Of a DNA stretch of 64,000 nucleotides, positions 18,280 through 26,127 are shown piece after piece. Made by a program: the position numbers and the translations under genes. The notes beneath the pieces were generated by a model. That model worked only from the letters and a program-made list of their open reading frames with translations. It did not search any database and was not told the origin of the DNA. The DNA is taken from contig NZ_CP089290.1 in NCBI RefSeq assembly GCF_022819385.1, positions 310,001 through 374,000 on the forward strand, read 5' to 3'. Source of the DNA: Candidatus Nanosynbacter sp. HMT-352. Lineage in GTDB: Bacteria > Patescibacteriota > Saccharimonadia > Saccharimonadales > Saccharimonadaceae. Every line of letters begins with the position of its first letter. The stretch's first letter is position 1.

Positions 18280-18302
18280 TTTTTGAATATTATTTTCAAA
18301 AA
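18280..18302. repeat. AT-rich inverted repeat before the PadR-ABC operon
   Basis: TTTTTGAA (18280-18287) and TTCAAAAA (18295-18302) form a perfect eight-base inverted repeat with a seven-base loop, about 30 bases before the -35. It lacks a GC core, so it is a poor terminator; an upstream element or weak terminator is possible. Confidence 0.35.
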
Positions 18303-18306
18303 TACC

Positions 18307-18335
18307 TTGACTATTTAAGGTACCTTGTATAACAT
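18307..18335 (+). promoter_or_regulatory. Promoter of the ABC-PadR-PspC operon
   Basis: TTGACT 18307-18312, a 17-base spacer, TAACAT 18330-18335. The spacer contains the palindrome AAGGTACCTT (18317-18326). A ribosome site AAGGAG (18359-18364) precedes GTG 18371. Confidence 0.65.
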
Positions 18336-18345
18336 AGTACTATGT
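18332..18345. promoter_or_regulatory. Perfect palindrome ACATAGTACTATGT, likely PadR operator
   Basis: A 14-base perfect palindrome overlapping the end of the -10 box and the expected transcription start. It has the ACAT-N6-ATGT form, close to the ATGT/ACAT half-sites known for PadR-family regulators. A PadR gene is third in the operon, so autorepression is the natural reading. This is inferred from position and family knowledge. Confidence 0.55.
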
Positions 18346-18370
18346 ATAGTAAATCAACAAGGAGCTTAAT

Positions 18371-19660
18371 GTGAGAAGAATTGACATTATTAAACGCGCC
18401 GGTCGAAATTTGGGGCAATCAAAAGGTCGCACGATTTTAACTGCGCTGGCAATTTCAGTTGGAGCGTTTACGATTGGTCTGGCGCTGATGGCTGGAGAAG
18501 GCGGTCGGCTGTATACGAACAGCATGGTTGACGCGGCTGGCGATAAAAAATCTGTTTCGGTCTATAAAAAAGTGACCTCGTCGGGACCTGATAGTAATCT
18601 CCCAGAATATAGCGACTCGGAAGATACGGAAAAGGATCAGTCTAAGGCGATAGAAAAATATTCGATGACTGATAACGATGTGAAAAAAATACAGCAAACC
18701 CCGCACGTAGAAAAAGTGACGCCAGCTTATTCTATGTATGGAGTTTTATATGCCAAAAGTTCGGCAAGTGACAAAAAATTCGTGCCTAGTGTAACTGTGA
18801 AGTTTGATAAGACCCGAATGAAGTTTGCGGCTGGTAATTTGGACAATTTTATGCCGAAAAAGGGCGAGGTTGTTATTCCAGAATCTTACGTAAAAGAAAT
18901 GGGATTTAGTGATGCAAAATCAGCAATTGGACAAACGATTACGCTGGGATTGAAAAAAGGAGATTCGCCGAGCAAAAACGCTGACAAAGAAATATCTCTG
19001 AAAGTTGCGGCAGTCGATAAACCTTCGGACACGATTCTGTTTTATCAGCCAGCCGTGCGCGTTTCTGTGGACGACGCTAAGGATATTTACGACTTTAGTC
19101 ACCCTAAAGATTTGCCTAATGATTATTCTTATGTAATTGCGTCGGTTGATGATGAGAAAAACGTTGAGGCGATGAAGAGTGAACTTGGTAAGGATTACGT
19201 GGCGTCTTCGGTTCAGGATGTACGCAAGGCTATGCTGACTTTTGTGAATATGGCTCAAATGGCGCTGATTGGGTTTGGCGGTTTGGCGCTGCTTGCGAGC
19301 GTGTTTGGAATTGTTAATACGATGTATATCTCGGTTTTGGAGCGAACTAGCCAGATTGGGCTAATGAAAGCTCTGGGAATGCGAGGCCGTGATATCGGTA
19401 AAATGTTCAGGTATGAAGCGGCGTGGGTTGGGCTTCTCGGCGGTTTGATTGGTGTTGGTTTGGCGAGTTTGATGTCGCTACTTAACCCTATGATTGCTAA
19501 TTTCCTGAAGTTGGAGCAAGGCACGAATTTACTAGTCGTTAATCCTCTGCAAATGGGACTTTTGATAATCGGGCTGATGATTATGGCGGTACTTTCTGGC
19601 TGGCTGCCGAGCCGCAAGGCAACAAAATTAGATCCAATTGAGGCGTTAAGGACGGAATAG
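18371..19660 (+). CDS. MacB/FtsX-type ABC transporter permease
   Basis: A 429-residue permease. The N-terminal helix (about 18-40, RTILTALAISVGAFTIGLALM) is followed by a large extracytoplasmic MacB-like periplasmic core domain (45-285) and three C-terminal helices of the FtsX domain (GFGGLALLASVFGIVNTMYISVLERTSQIGLMKALG). This type uses ATP hydrolysis for mechanotransmission or export of lipids and peptides. Start GTG 18371 with AAGGAG six bases upstream. The ATPase follows after ten bases. Confidence 0.9.
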   Translation: MRRIDIIKRAGRNLGQSKGRTILTALAISVGAFTIGLALMAGEGGRLYTNSMVDAAGDKKSVSVYKKVTSSGPDSNLPEYSDSEDTEKDQSKAIEKYSMTDNDVKKIQQTPHVEKVTPAYSMYGVLYAKSSASDKKFVPSVTVKFDKTRMKFAAGNLDNFMPKKGEVVIPESYVKEMGFSDAKSAIGQTITLGLKKGDSPSKNADKEISLKVAAVDKPSDTILFYQPAVRVSVDDAKDIYDFSHPKDLPNDYSYVIASVDDEKNVEAMKSELGKDYVASSVQDVRKAMLTFVNMAQMALIGFGGLALLASVFGIVNTMYISVLERTSQIGLMKALGMRGRDIGKMFRYEAAWVGLLGGLIGVGLASLMSLLNPMIANFLKLEQGTNLLVVNPLQMGLLIIGLMIMAVLSGWLPSRKATKLDPIEALRTE

Positions 19661-19670
19661 GAGAATTGTT

Positions 19671-20369
19671 ATGATTGAGCTTAAAAATGTGACGAAAATT
19701 TACGGCAAAAAGAAGAATCAATTTGTGGCGCTAAATGATGTGAGTTTGCGAATTCCAACGGGCGTGAGCGTGGCGATTTTGGGAAAATCTGGTTCAGGAA
19801 AATCGACGCTAATGCACGCAATTTCTGGCTTGGATCGACCACAGCAAGGTCAAGTGATTATTGACGGTCAGGATATTCTGAAATTGAAACAAAAGCAAGT
19901 TGACGAGTTTCGTGCGAGAAAAATAGGTTTTATTTTCCAGAGTTTCTTTGTTCAGGGCAATGAAAGCGTGGCGGATAATGTGAGTTTGCCACTGGAAATT
20001 ATGAAAATGCCAAGGGGCTTGAGGGAAAGTAAAATCAATGAGGCACTGAAGGCGGTGGACTTGTACGAGAAGCGCAAAAATCGTGCGAAGGATTTGTCGG
20101 GTGGTCAGAAGCAGCGTTTGGCGATTGCGCGGGCAATTGTCGGCAGTCCTCAGATCATTTTTGCGGACGAACCTACGGGAAATTTGGATAGCGAAACTGG
20201 CGCGAAGGTGGAAGAGTTGCTGTTCAATTACAACAAGCAAGAAGGCGCAACGCTGATTATCGTGACGCACGACGTTGATTTGGCTAAGAAATGTGATTAT
20301 CAAATTCTGATCAAAGACGGCAAAATTAAGGGTTCTAACATACCGAAAGAAGGTAAAAGTGGACGTTGA
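19671..20369 (+). CDS. ABC transporter ATPase, MacB/LolD type
   Basis: A 232-residue nucleotide-binding subunit partnering the permease just upstream. Walker A GKSGSGKST, signature LSGGQKQR, Walker B IIFADEP and the H-loop VTHD are all present. The Q-loop reads IGFIFQSFFV. Start ATG 19671 with AGGAG eight bases away. Its end overlaps the padR start. Confidence 0.93.
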   Translation: MIELKNVTKIYGKKKNQFVALNDVSLRIPTGVSVAILGKSGSGKSTLMHAISGLDRPQQGQVIIDGQDILKLKQKQVDEFRARKIGFIFQSFFVQGNESVADNVSLPLEIMKMPRGLRESKINEALKAVDLYEKRKNRAKDLSGGQKQRLAIARAIVGSPQIIFADEPTGNLDSETGAKVEELLFNYNKQEGATLIIVTHDVDLAKKCDYQILIKDGKIKGSNIPKEGKSGR

Positions 20370-20703
20370 TAGCTATGCGGAAAGCTTGGCAGTCCAATTG
20401 CGAAAAGGATTTTTGGTTTACTGTGTTTTACTGGTTTGTTCTAATAAAGCGCAGTACGCCGGCGATATCGTTAAGCAATTGAACGATTCGGATTTAACGG
20501 TGGTCGAAGGTACGATTTATCCGCTGCTGAATAGGCTGCAGAAAGACGGATATCTGCAACACGAATGGCAGGAAAGTGAGCAAGGTCCGCCGCGAAAATA
20601 TTATTCATTGACAGATCACGGCGATCAATTGATTCACGAACTTAAAGATCGCGTAAATATGCTAAATAATTCGCTTGATAACTTAGAGAAAGGAATAAAA
20701 TAA
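20359..20703 (+). CDS. PadR-family transcriptional regulator
   Basis: A 114-residue winged-helix regulator. The N-terminal HTH contains the PadR hallmark VVEGTIYPLLNRLQKDGYLQHEW followed by GPPRKYYSLTDHG, and a short C-terminal dimerisation helix. GTG 20359 is inside the last codons of the ATPase gene, so the two are translationally coupled. The operon promoter carries a palindrome suited to a dimeric repressor. PadR next to HAAS/PspC-type membrane proteins is a recurrent arrangement in Gram-positive envelope-stress modules. Confidence 0.92.
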   Translation: MDVDSYAESLAVQLRKGFLVYCVLLVCSNKAQYAGDIVKQLNDSDLTVVEGTIYPLLNRLQKDGYLQHEWQESEQGPPRKYYSLTDHGDQLIHELKDRVNMLNNSLDNLEKGIK

Positions 20704-21980
20704 TGAAGGAAATAACCAGGATTCATCTGGCAAAAACGGCGTTTAGCGTGGAAATTGACGCTAAGAAATCGCTAGAAAAATATCTTAATTCGATTCAGAA
20801 AAATATGCACGCCGACGCGGAAGCGATGAAGGAAATTGAGGCGCGAATGGTTGAGATTTTAGCCGAGCGTGGCGTGATGAAAGAGGGCGTTATTAGTGAC
20901 GATGACGTTTTGGCGATTAAAAATCAAATGGGTGAGCCGCGTGATTTTTCGGATGATAGTGAGGACTCAACTGATGAATTGACGGATGATAATGAGAAGC
21001 CAGAAAAGCAATTGATGCGCGACACGGACGGGGCTGTCATTGGCGGCGTGTGCGCGGGAATAGCGGCGTACTTTAATATCAATCCGTTGTGGGTGCGACT
21101 TATTGCAATTGTCTCGCCGTTCGTAACATTCGGCACGATGGTGCTGGTTTACCTCGCGATGTGGGTGTCAATGCCGCCAGCAAAAACCGCGTCGGACAAA
21201 TTGCGAATGCGCGGAAAGCCTGTAACTTTGGCTGCGCTTAAGGAAGCTTCCGCTGATGGAAATTCAACTGTGTCTGTCGGAAAAACTCCAATTGCGAAAT
21301 TTTTCCAATATTTTATCGGTGTTATGGTGTTACTTACGACGCTAGCGATACTGTTTGGGCTGATTGTTGGCGGGGCGCTCGGCGTTTCCATGATTGATAT
21401 GCTCGGCGGTTTGGGTATGCAAATGTGGGCGTGGGGAGTATGGACTTCCTTGGCAATTGGCGGAATCGCGGCGGTGATATTTGGCGCAATTGTAACGCGT
21501 AGCATATTCGCTTGGAAGGTCAATCGAATGTCTGTAATCACAATGATCGTGGCGGCGTCCGTTGTTTTTATGAGTTTGGCAAGCGCTGCAATATTTAGCG
21601 CTCACGCTGGCTTAGAATATGCGCGTGAATCGCAGCAACTCACGAAGAAAGTGAATATCGATATTCCAGATACGACAAACGCTAATTCAATTTTTATCGA
21701 TATGCCAGTGGGGAATGTTTCGCGAATAAATTCTGACAAATTTAAGGTGGAAGCGGAGTTTGTGGATTTGCCAAAGGCGAATAAGCCAGAAATTAACGTG
21801 CGCCGCGATGGCGATAAAATTGTGCTGTCCGTTTCTGAGAAGTGTAACGCGATATTCTTTGACGGCTGCTTGAAGTTTTATAAGCCGATAACTGGCTTGA
21901 AAATTTATGCTCCTGCGGGCGTGAATGTTAGCGGTTTGTTCTATCAAAATTCGATTGAAGCAGAAAACCCCGAATCTTAG
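20703..21980 (+). CDS. PspC-domain membrane protein with HAAS-like N-terminus
   Basis: A 425-residue protein coupled to padR (TAATG). Residues 1-85 are helical and resemble the HAAS signalling domain that often accompanies PadR. A PspC domain follows (about 100-160, DGAVIGGVCAGIAAYFNINPLWVRLIA) with its membrane helix, then three more membrane helices (about 200-305). The C-terminal part is a beta-rich segment like the start of a DUF4097 repeat domain (NSIFIDMPVGNVSRI) that stops early. It probably senses or stabilises the envelope; details unknown. Confidence 0.8.
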   Translation: MKEITRIHLAKTAFSVEIDAKKSLEKYLNSIQKNMHADAEAMKEIEARMVEILAERGVMKEGVISDDDVLAIKNQMGEPRDFSDDSEDSTDELTDDNEKPEKQLMRDTDGAVIGGVCAGIAAYFNINPLWVRLIAIVSPFVTFGTMVLVYLAMWVSMPPAKTASDKLRMRGKPVTLAALKEASADGNSTVSVGKTPIAKFFQYFIGVMVLLTTLAILFGLIVGGALGVSMIDMLGGLGMQMWAWGVWTSLAIGGIAAVIFGAIVTRSIFAWKVNRMSVITMIVAASVVFMSLASAAIFSAHAGLEYARESQQLTKKVNIDIPDTTNANSIFIDMPVGNVSRINSDKFKVEAEFVDLPKANKPEINVRRDGDKIVLSVSEKCNAIFFDGCLKFYKPITGLKIYAPAGVNVSGLFYQNSIEAENPES

Positions 21981-22010
21981 GCTCACGCATTTGAATGATT
22001 TTACCGCTAA

Positions 22011-22045
22011 TGCTACACTTGAAGGATGAAAGGTAATTTTTAAGC
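22011..22045 (+). promoter_or_regulatory. uppP promoter and leaderless mini-ORF
   Basis: TGC-TACACT (-10 at 22014-22019) is followed after six bases by ATG 22026, which opens a five-codon frame (MKGNF) ending TAA 22041-22043, two bases before the uppP GTG 22046. AAAGGT within the mini-ORF could serve as a weak ribosome site for uppP. Confidence 0.4.
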
Positions 22046-22885
22046 GTGGCTTGGTGGCAAGCAATTATTCTCGGCGTAATTGAGGGAATTACGGAATTCT
22101 TACCGATTTCTTCGACTGGGCATTTGACGATTGCCGAGAAATTGATGGGAATGCGAATTGACGATCCGAGCGTCGTGGCTTTTACGGCGATAATTCAGAT
22201 CGGAGCAATTTTGGCGGCGGTGATTTATTTCTGGAGTGATATTTGGCGAATCTTGCAGGCTTGGTGGCGCGGTTTATGGTGGAAGAGGGCGCGCCGAAAG
22301 TTTGATTATAAATACGGCTGGGCAATTATTATCGGCTCAATTCCTATTGCGATTGTCGGACTGTTATTTAAGCATGAAGTTGAAACAGTTCTGCGCAGTT
22401 TGTGGTTTGTGGCGTTCGGGTTGATTGGCTGGAGCGTTGTTATGTGGCTGGCTGACAATCGTGCGGGAAATAACAAGCGTGGCGAAACTGAGACGAGCTG
22501 GAAAGACACTTTGGCAATTGGTGCGGGGCAATGCTTGTCGCTTATTCCGGGAGTTAGTCGTTCTGGCGCAACGATTTCAGTCGGTCTGTTTCGTGGATTT
22601 GACCGCGTGTCGGTTACGAAATTAAGTTTCTTCTTGGGTATTCCAGCACTGGTCGCGGCGGGGCTATTGGAAGTCGCTACCGAATATAAACACATTTCTG
22701 GCGGCGTTGGCTGGACTCCGACTATAATCGCCACGGTAATTTCATTCGGTGTCGGCTACTTGGCCGTGTCATGGCTATTGAAGTTTATTCAGAGTAATAA
22801 TTTCCGACCGTTTATAATTTATCGATTTGTCCTGGGGCTGTTTTTGTTGGTTATGCTTAGCTTTGGTGTGATTTATCACGTTTAG
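22046..22885 (+). CDS. uppP: Undecaprenyl-diphosphatase (BacA family)
   Basis: Membrane enzyme recycling C55-PP to C55-P after transglycosylation. Both active-site motifs are intact: GVIEGITEFLPISSTGHL near the N-terminus and SLIPGVSRSGATISVGLFRG mid-protein. The 279 residues form about seven helices. Start GTG 22046 (MAWWQA). Works with uppS (8.7 kb), mraY and murG elsewhere in this window to run the lipid-carrier cycle. Confidence 0.95.
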   Translation: MAWWQAIILGVIEGITEFLPISSTGHLTIAEKLMGMRIDDPSVVAFTAIIQIGAILAAVIYFWSDIWRILQAWWRGLWWKRARRKFDYKYGWAIIIGSIPIAIVGLLFKHEVETVLRSLWFVAFGLIGWSVVMWLADNRAGNNKRGETETSWKDTLAIGAGQCLSLIPGVSRSGATISVGLFRGFDRVSVTKLSFFLGIPALVAAGLLEVATEYKHISGGVGWTPTIIATVISFGVGYLAVSWLLKFIQSNNFRPFIIYRFVLGLFLLVMLSFGVIYHV

Positions 22886-22964
22886 ATAAGATTGATTTTT
22901 CATATTGCTACATGTAAAATGAAAGCATAATCAATATTAAATAAAGTTTAAAGGAATATTTTAA

Positions 22965-24269
22965 GTGGAGCGAGAAAATACAAGAAAGCCTGCATCAAAA
23001 GCTTTCGTGCTAAGTCTTTTTGTGATCACAATAATACTCATAATATTATTGTTTTTTATTAAGATTTCGCCACGTGGAGTAATTGATCCGAACGCAGTTT
23101 CTATTCGTCAGGATTCGGGCGAGATTCAATATAAGTATGCTGATGGAAATTGGCAGAAAATAGTTTCGCTTGAGGATTTGAAAAATAAGGATAACGGTAC
23201 TAATAAGGAAGATGGCAAGAAAGAATCTAGCAAATCTGATAGTCGCGAAATTGAAATTCAGAAGAACTCCCTGTACATCCAGTGGCGATATGCCGGGGAA
23301 TCTGAATGGAAAAATATCATAGCCTACTCAGACTTAAAGGGTAAGGATGGCCGAGACGGTAGAGACGGGCTTGACGGTCAAAATGGCAGGAACGGTCGAG
23401 ATGGCAAGGATGGTCTTAATGGTCAGAACGGTCGAGATGGTCAAAAAGGCGACAAAGGCGACACTGGTGCGGCGGGTCCCGCTGGGGTAGCTGGAGCCAC
23501 GGGAGCCACGGGAGCCACGGGAGCTACAGGTGCAACGGGTGCAACTGGTGCTACAGGAGCGGCTGGCCGAAATGCTACAATTTCCGTAACTAATAGTACT
23601 CAGCCTTGCTCGACTGGATTGACTATTACCGGAAATGGTACAAGCAACCTAGGTTTACAATTTGCAGGCAAGAATCTTCCTGCGGGTGGTAAAACAAATC
23701 AAGTACTCGGTAAGAAAACTGATGACGACTGTGACGTAGAATGGAAAGATACGTACGAAATTCGCGGAACTGGTATGCCTGAGGGCAATGTTAAGGCTAG
23801 TGTTGGCACGTACTATACTGATACAGCTGCTACAAATGGTGCAATTCGCTGGATTAAAACTCGTGGTAGTGATAAAACAGGCTGGAAGGTTGTATATGGT
23901 GACACTGGCTGGAGAAGTGTTCCTCAGATTCTATCAACATCCATGAAAGCTAGCGTAGTCAAGGTTCGACGAATTAACAATACTGTTTATCTGTACGCAG
24001 CTCTTACGGGCTGGGCGTATAACTGGAACGGTGGTGGTACAGGCACGTTGCCAGATGGACTACGCCCTAGTGACCAGATGCAAGGTCCTTCTGCTGGACG
24101 ACGGGGTAATTCGTACTTGACTTGGATCATTCAAACTAGTGGGCAGATTAATGCTGAAGCAGCTAGCGCTGAGAATCCAACGCCAACGCTCCCTCCGATC
24201 GTTAGCGTATCATATGTGCCAAATGACAATGTTCCATGGCCAACGACGTTACCTGGCACAGCTATGTAA
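22965..24269 (+). CDS. Membrane-anchored collagen-like surface protein
   Basis: A 434-residue predicted surface fibre. GTG 22965 has AAGGAA upstream. A basic N-terminus and one hydrophobic helix (13-33) act as a signal anchor. Two copies of a short strand module (IQ..Y/RYA....W..I...DLK, about 50-72 and 100-125) precede 26 uninterrupted G-X-Y triplets (126-203): GKD/GRD/GQN-type triplets first, then seven GAT. The C-terminal domain (205-434) has stretches like phage tail-fibre and spike modules (YYTDTAATNGAIRWIKT, GDTGWRSV). An adhesin for the host cell is plausible for an epibiont but is inference. Confidence 0.8.
   Translation: MERENTRKPASKAFVLSLFVITIILIILLFFIKISPRGVIDPNAVSIRQDSGEIQYKYADGNWQKIVSLEDLKNKDNGTNKEDGKKESSKSDSREIEIQKNSLYIQWRYAGESEWKNIIAYSDLKGKDGRDGRDGLDGQNGRNGRDGKDGLNGQNGRDGQKGDKGDTGAAGPAGVAGATGATGATGATGATGATGATGAAGRNATISVTNSTQPCSTGLTITGNGTSNLGLQFAGKNLPAGGKTNQVLGKKTDDDCDVEWKDTYEIRGTGMPEGNVKASVGTYYTDTAATNGAIRWIKTRGSDKTGWKVVYGDTGWRSVPQILSTSMKASVVKVRRINNTVYLYAALTGWAYNWNGGGTGTLPDGLRPSDQMQGPSAGRRGNSYLTWIIQTSGQINAEAASAENPTPTLPPIVSVSYVPNDNVPWPTTLPGTAM
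23493..23555 (+). repeat. Seven tandem 9-base Gly-Ala-Thr codon repeats
   Basis: Seven 9-base units each encode Gly-Ala-Thr. The first three are identical and the rest have drifted at third positions, so the array likely grew by recent slippage and may vary in copy number between strains. Confidence 0.85.
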
Positions 24270-24290
24270 GTAAATTATTTACACTTATCT

Positions 24291-24326
24291 AAAAAGCCCC
24301 GTCTGTTAAATCCGGCGGGGTTTATT
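24291..24326 (+). terminator. Terminator after the collagen-like gene
   Basis: AAAGCCCCG (24293-24301) pairs with CGGGGTTT (24316-24323) and T-rich sequence follows. Confidence 0.8.
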
Positions 24327-24347
24327 TATATATAGCCTATGTTGTTA

Positions 24348-24359
24348 TATAATTGAGAC
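24348..24359 (+). promoter_or_regulatory. serS leaderless promoter
   Basis: TATAAT 24348-24353, six bases before ATG 24360; not preceded by TGn. No ribosome site. Confidence 0.65.
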
Positions 24360-25601
24360 ATGTTAGACATTAAGTTCATCAGGGAAAATGTCGATTTGGT
24401 GCAAAAGTCGGCAAACGATAAAGGCTACAAAGTTGATATTGCGGCATTGTTGCAATTAGACGATGAGCGCCGCGATTTACAGAAGCAGGTTGAAGCGCTA
24501 CGCGAACAGCGTAATGCAATTTCAGCGAAGATGAAAGGCGGTCGACCGGATCAAGAACTGATTGATCAGGGTAAGCAATTGAAAGTTGAGCTGGCAGAGC
24601 GTGAGGGTTATTTGAAGTCAACTGAGGAAAAAGTTGCGGCAATTCTTAAAAACGTCCCGAATATCACTTTTGACGACGTGCCTCTGGGCGGTGAAGAAGA
24701 TTCCGTTGAGGTAAAAGTTTATGGCGATTGCAAAACTGGCGCAAAAGACCATTTGGATTACGCTGTAAGTCGCGGCTGGGTGGACTTTGAGCGTGGTGCT
24801 AAGGTGGCTGGCGCGAAGTTTTATTATTTGAAGGGCGATTTGGCTTTATTGGAAAATGCCGTAACTCAATTTGCTTTGGATTACGTAACAAAGCAGGGCT
24901 TCACATTTATGACCGTGCCGCATATGGTCAATTTGCGAACAGCTGAGGGCGCAGGTTTTACTCCAAAGGGCGAGGGCAGTAACGAGTATGTAGTTGACGG
25001 CGAAGATTTGACGCTAATTGGTACGGCGGAAATGCCACTAACGGGCTATCACGCGGATGAAATTTTGGACGAAAAAGATTTGCCATTGTTATACGCTGGA
25101 TATAGTCCTTGCTATCGAAAAGAGGCGGGAACATACGGAAAGCACACACGTGGTCTGTTCCGAGTTCATCAGTTCAATAAGTTGGAAATGTACGCGTTTT
25201 GTTTGCCGGAGCAGTCTAAAGAAATTCATGAGAAAATTCTTAGCGTTGAAGAGGCGCTTTGGCAGCAAATTGGGATTTCTTATCACGTGGTTAATATTGC
25301 GGCGGGCGATTTGGGTGCACCGGCTGCAAAGAAGTACGACATTGAATATTGGTCGCCGGTTGACCAAACCTATCGCGAGTTGACGAGTTGCTCAAATTGT
25401 ACTGATTATCAAGCTCGTGGTTTGAACATTCGAGTTCGCCGAGAAAACGGCACGATTGAATCTGTTCACACTTTGAACGGAACTGCAGTATCGTTGGCTC
25501 GCTCATTGGTAGTGATTTTGGAGAATTTCCAGAATCCAGATGGAACTTTGACTGTCCCAGAGGTGCTTCGTCCGTATATGAATGGTCGTGACGTGATATA
25601 A
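24360..25601 (+). CDS. serS: Seryl-tRNA synthetase
   Basis: Class II enzyme charging tRNA-Ser. The N-terminal antiparallel coiled-coil arm (about 30-100) binds the long variable arm; the core has LIGTAEMPLTGYHADE, motif 2 (YSPCYRKEAGTYGKHTRGLFRVHQF) and motif 3 (NGTAVSLARSLVVILENFQ). The 413-residue length is normal. Leaderless. Its TAA stop lies inside the -10 box of the next gene. Confidence 0.97.
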   Translation: MLDIKFIRENVDLVQKSANDKGYKVDIAALLQLDDERRDLQKQVEALREQRNAISAKMKGGRPDQELIDQGKQLKVELAEREGYLKSTEEKVAAILKNVPNITFDDVPLGGEEDSVEVKVYGDCKTGAKDHLDYAVSRGWVDFERGAKVAGAKFYYLKGDLALLENAVTQFALDYVTKQGFTFMTVPHMVNLRTAEGAGFTPKGEGSNEYVVDGEDLTLIGTAEMPLTGYHADEILDEKDLPLLYAGYSPCYRKEAGTYGKHTRGLFRVHQFNKLEMYAFCLPEQSKEIHEKILSVEEALWQQIGISYHVVNIAAGDLGAPAAKKYDIEYWSPVDQTYRELTSCSNCTDYQARGLNIRVRRENGTIESVHTLNGTAVSLARSLVVILENFQNPDGTLTVPEVLRPYMNGRDVI

Positions 25602-25602
25602 T
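25595..25602 (+). promoter_or_regulatory. hpf promoter overlapping the serS stop
   Basis: TGA-TATAAT, with the TATAAT at 25597-25602 containing the serS stop codon TAA 25599-25601. An AGGAGG ribosome site precedes ATG 25631, so this message has a leader. Confidence 0.6.
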
Positions 25603-25630
25603 AAGAGCGTATTAGTTAGTAGGAGGAAAA

Positions 25631-26002
25631 ATGATTAAGGATATCACAATTACTGGCGTTAAATATGAGCTGAACGCCACAACAAAAAAATATGTTGAGC
25701 GAAAAATTGGTTCGTTGGGAAAATATTTACCACGCCACGCGCGAAAAAGCGCATCTGCAGATGTGAAGATTAAGCAAATCGATAATCCTGGCGGCAACAA
25801 GTACGAAGTTGAAGTTATTATCAATGTGCCAGATAAGAAAATTATAGCTAAGGATTCAACCATGAACGTTTTGGCGGCGGTGGATATTGTTGAAGCGAGG
25901 TTGAATGGCCAAGTTCGTAAGTACAAAGACGATGTGCTGGCTCACGTTGGCGGAAGTCGCGGGGTTTTGGCGAAGCTAAAGCAGACTTTTGGTCGAAAAT
26001 AA
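25631..26002 (+). CDS. hpf: Ribosome hibernation factor HPF/YfiA, short form
   Basis: Binds the 30S decoding region in slow growth and inactivates or dimerises ribosomes. The fold's beta-alpha-beta pattern is clear (MIKDITITGVKYELNATTKKYVERKIGSLGKY, then KYEVEVIINVPDKKIIAK and MNVLAAVDIVEARLNGQVRKYKD). At 123 residues it lacks the C-terminal dimerisation domain of long HPF. The AGGAGG site is perfect. Ends in a terminator before secA. Confidence 0.92.
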   Translation: MIKDITITGVKYELNATTKKYVERKIGSLGKYLPRHARKSASADVKIKQIDNPGGNKYEVEVIINVPDKKIIAKDSTMNVLAAVDIVEARLNGQVRKYKDDVLAHVGGSRGVLAKLKQTFGRK

Positions 26003-26023
26003 TTGATAGATGAAATTAGCAGG

Positions 26024-26055
26024 AAAGCGTTCAGATTCTGGGCGCTTTTTCTTTT
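26024..26055 (+). terminator. hpf terminator
   Basis: AAAGCG (26024-26029) pairs with CGCTTT (26043-26048), loop of 13 bases, followed by a T-rich tail. Confidence 0.7.
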
Positions 26056-26074
26056 CAAATTGCCCGAAAAAAGT

Positions 26075-26080
26075 TATAAT
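26075..26080 (+). promoter_or_regulatory. secA -10 box
   Basis: TATAAT at 26075-26080. In-frame ATGs are at 26098 and 26128; the latter has GAGGGAG and AAGG upstream. Confidence 0.55.
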
Positions 26081-26127
26081 AAAAGAAGTTTTTGAAAATG
26101 CCTGAAAGTGAGGGAGTTTTAAGGTTT

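Noticed and set aside
23340-23573. Regular short repeats that could suggest a CRISPR array or satellite
   Set aside because: They are in frame, 9 bases long and encode G-X-Y collagen triplets; no spacers of uniform size.
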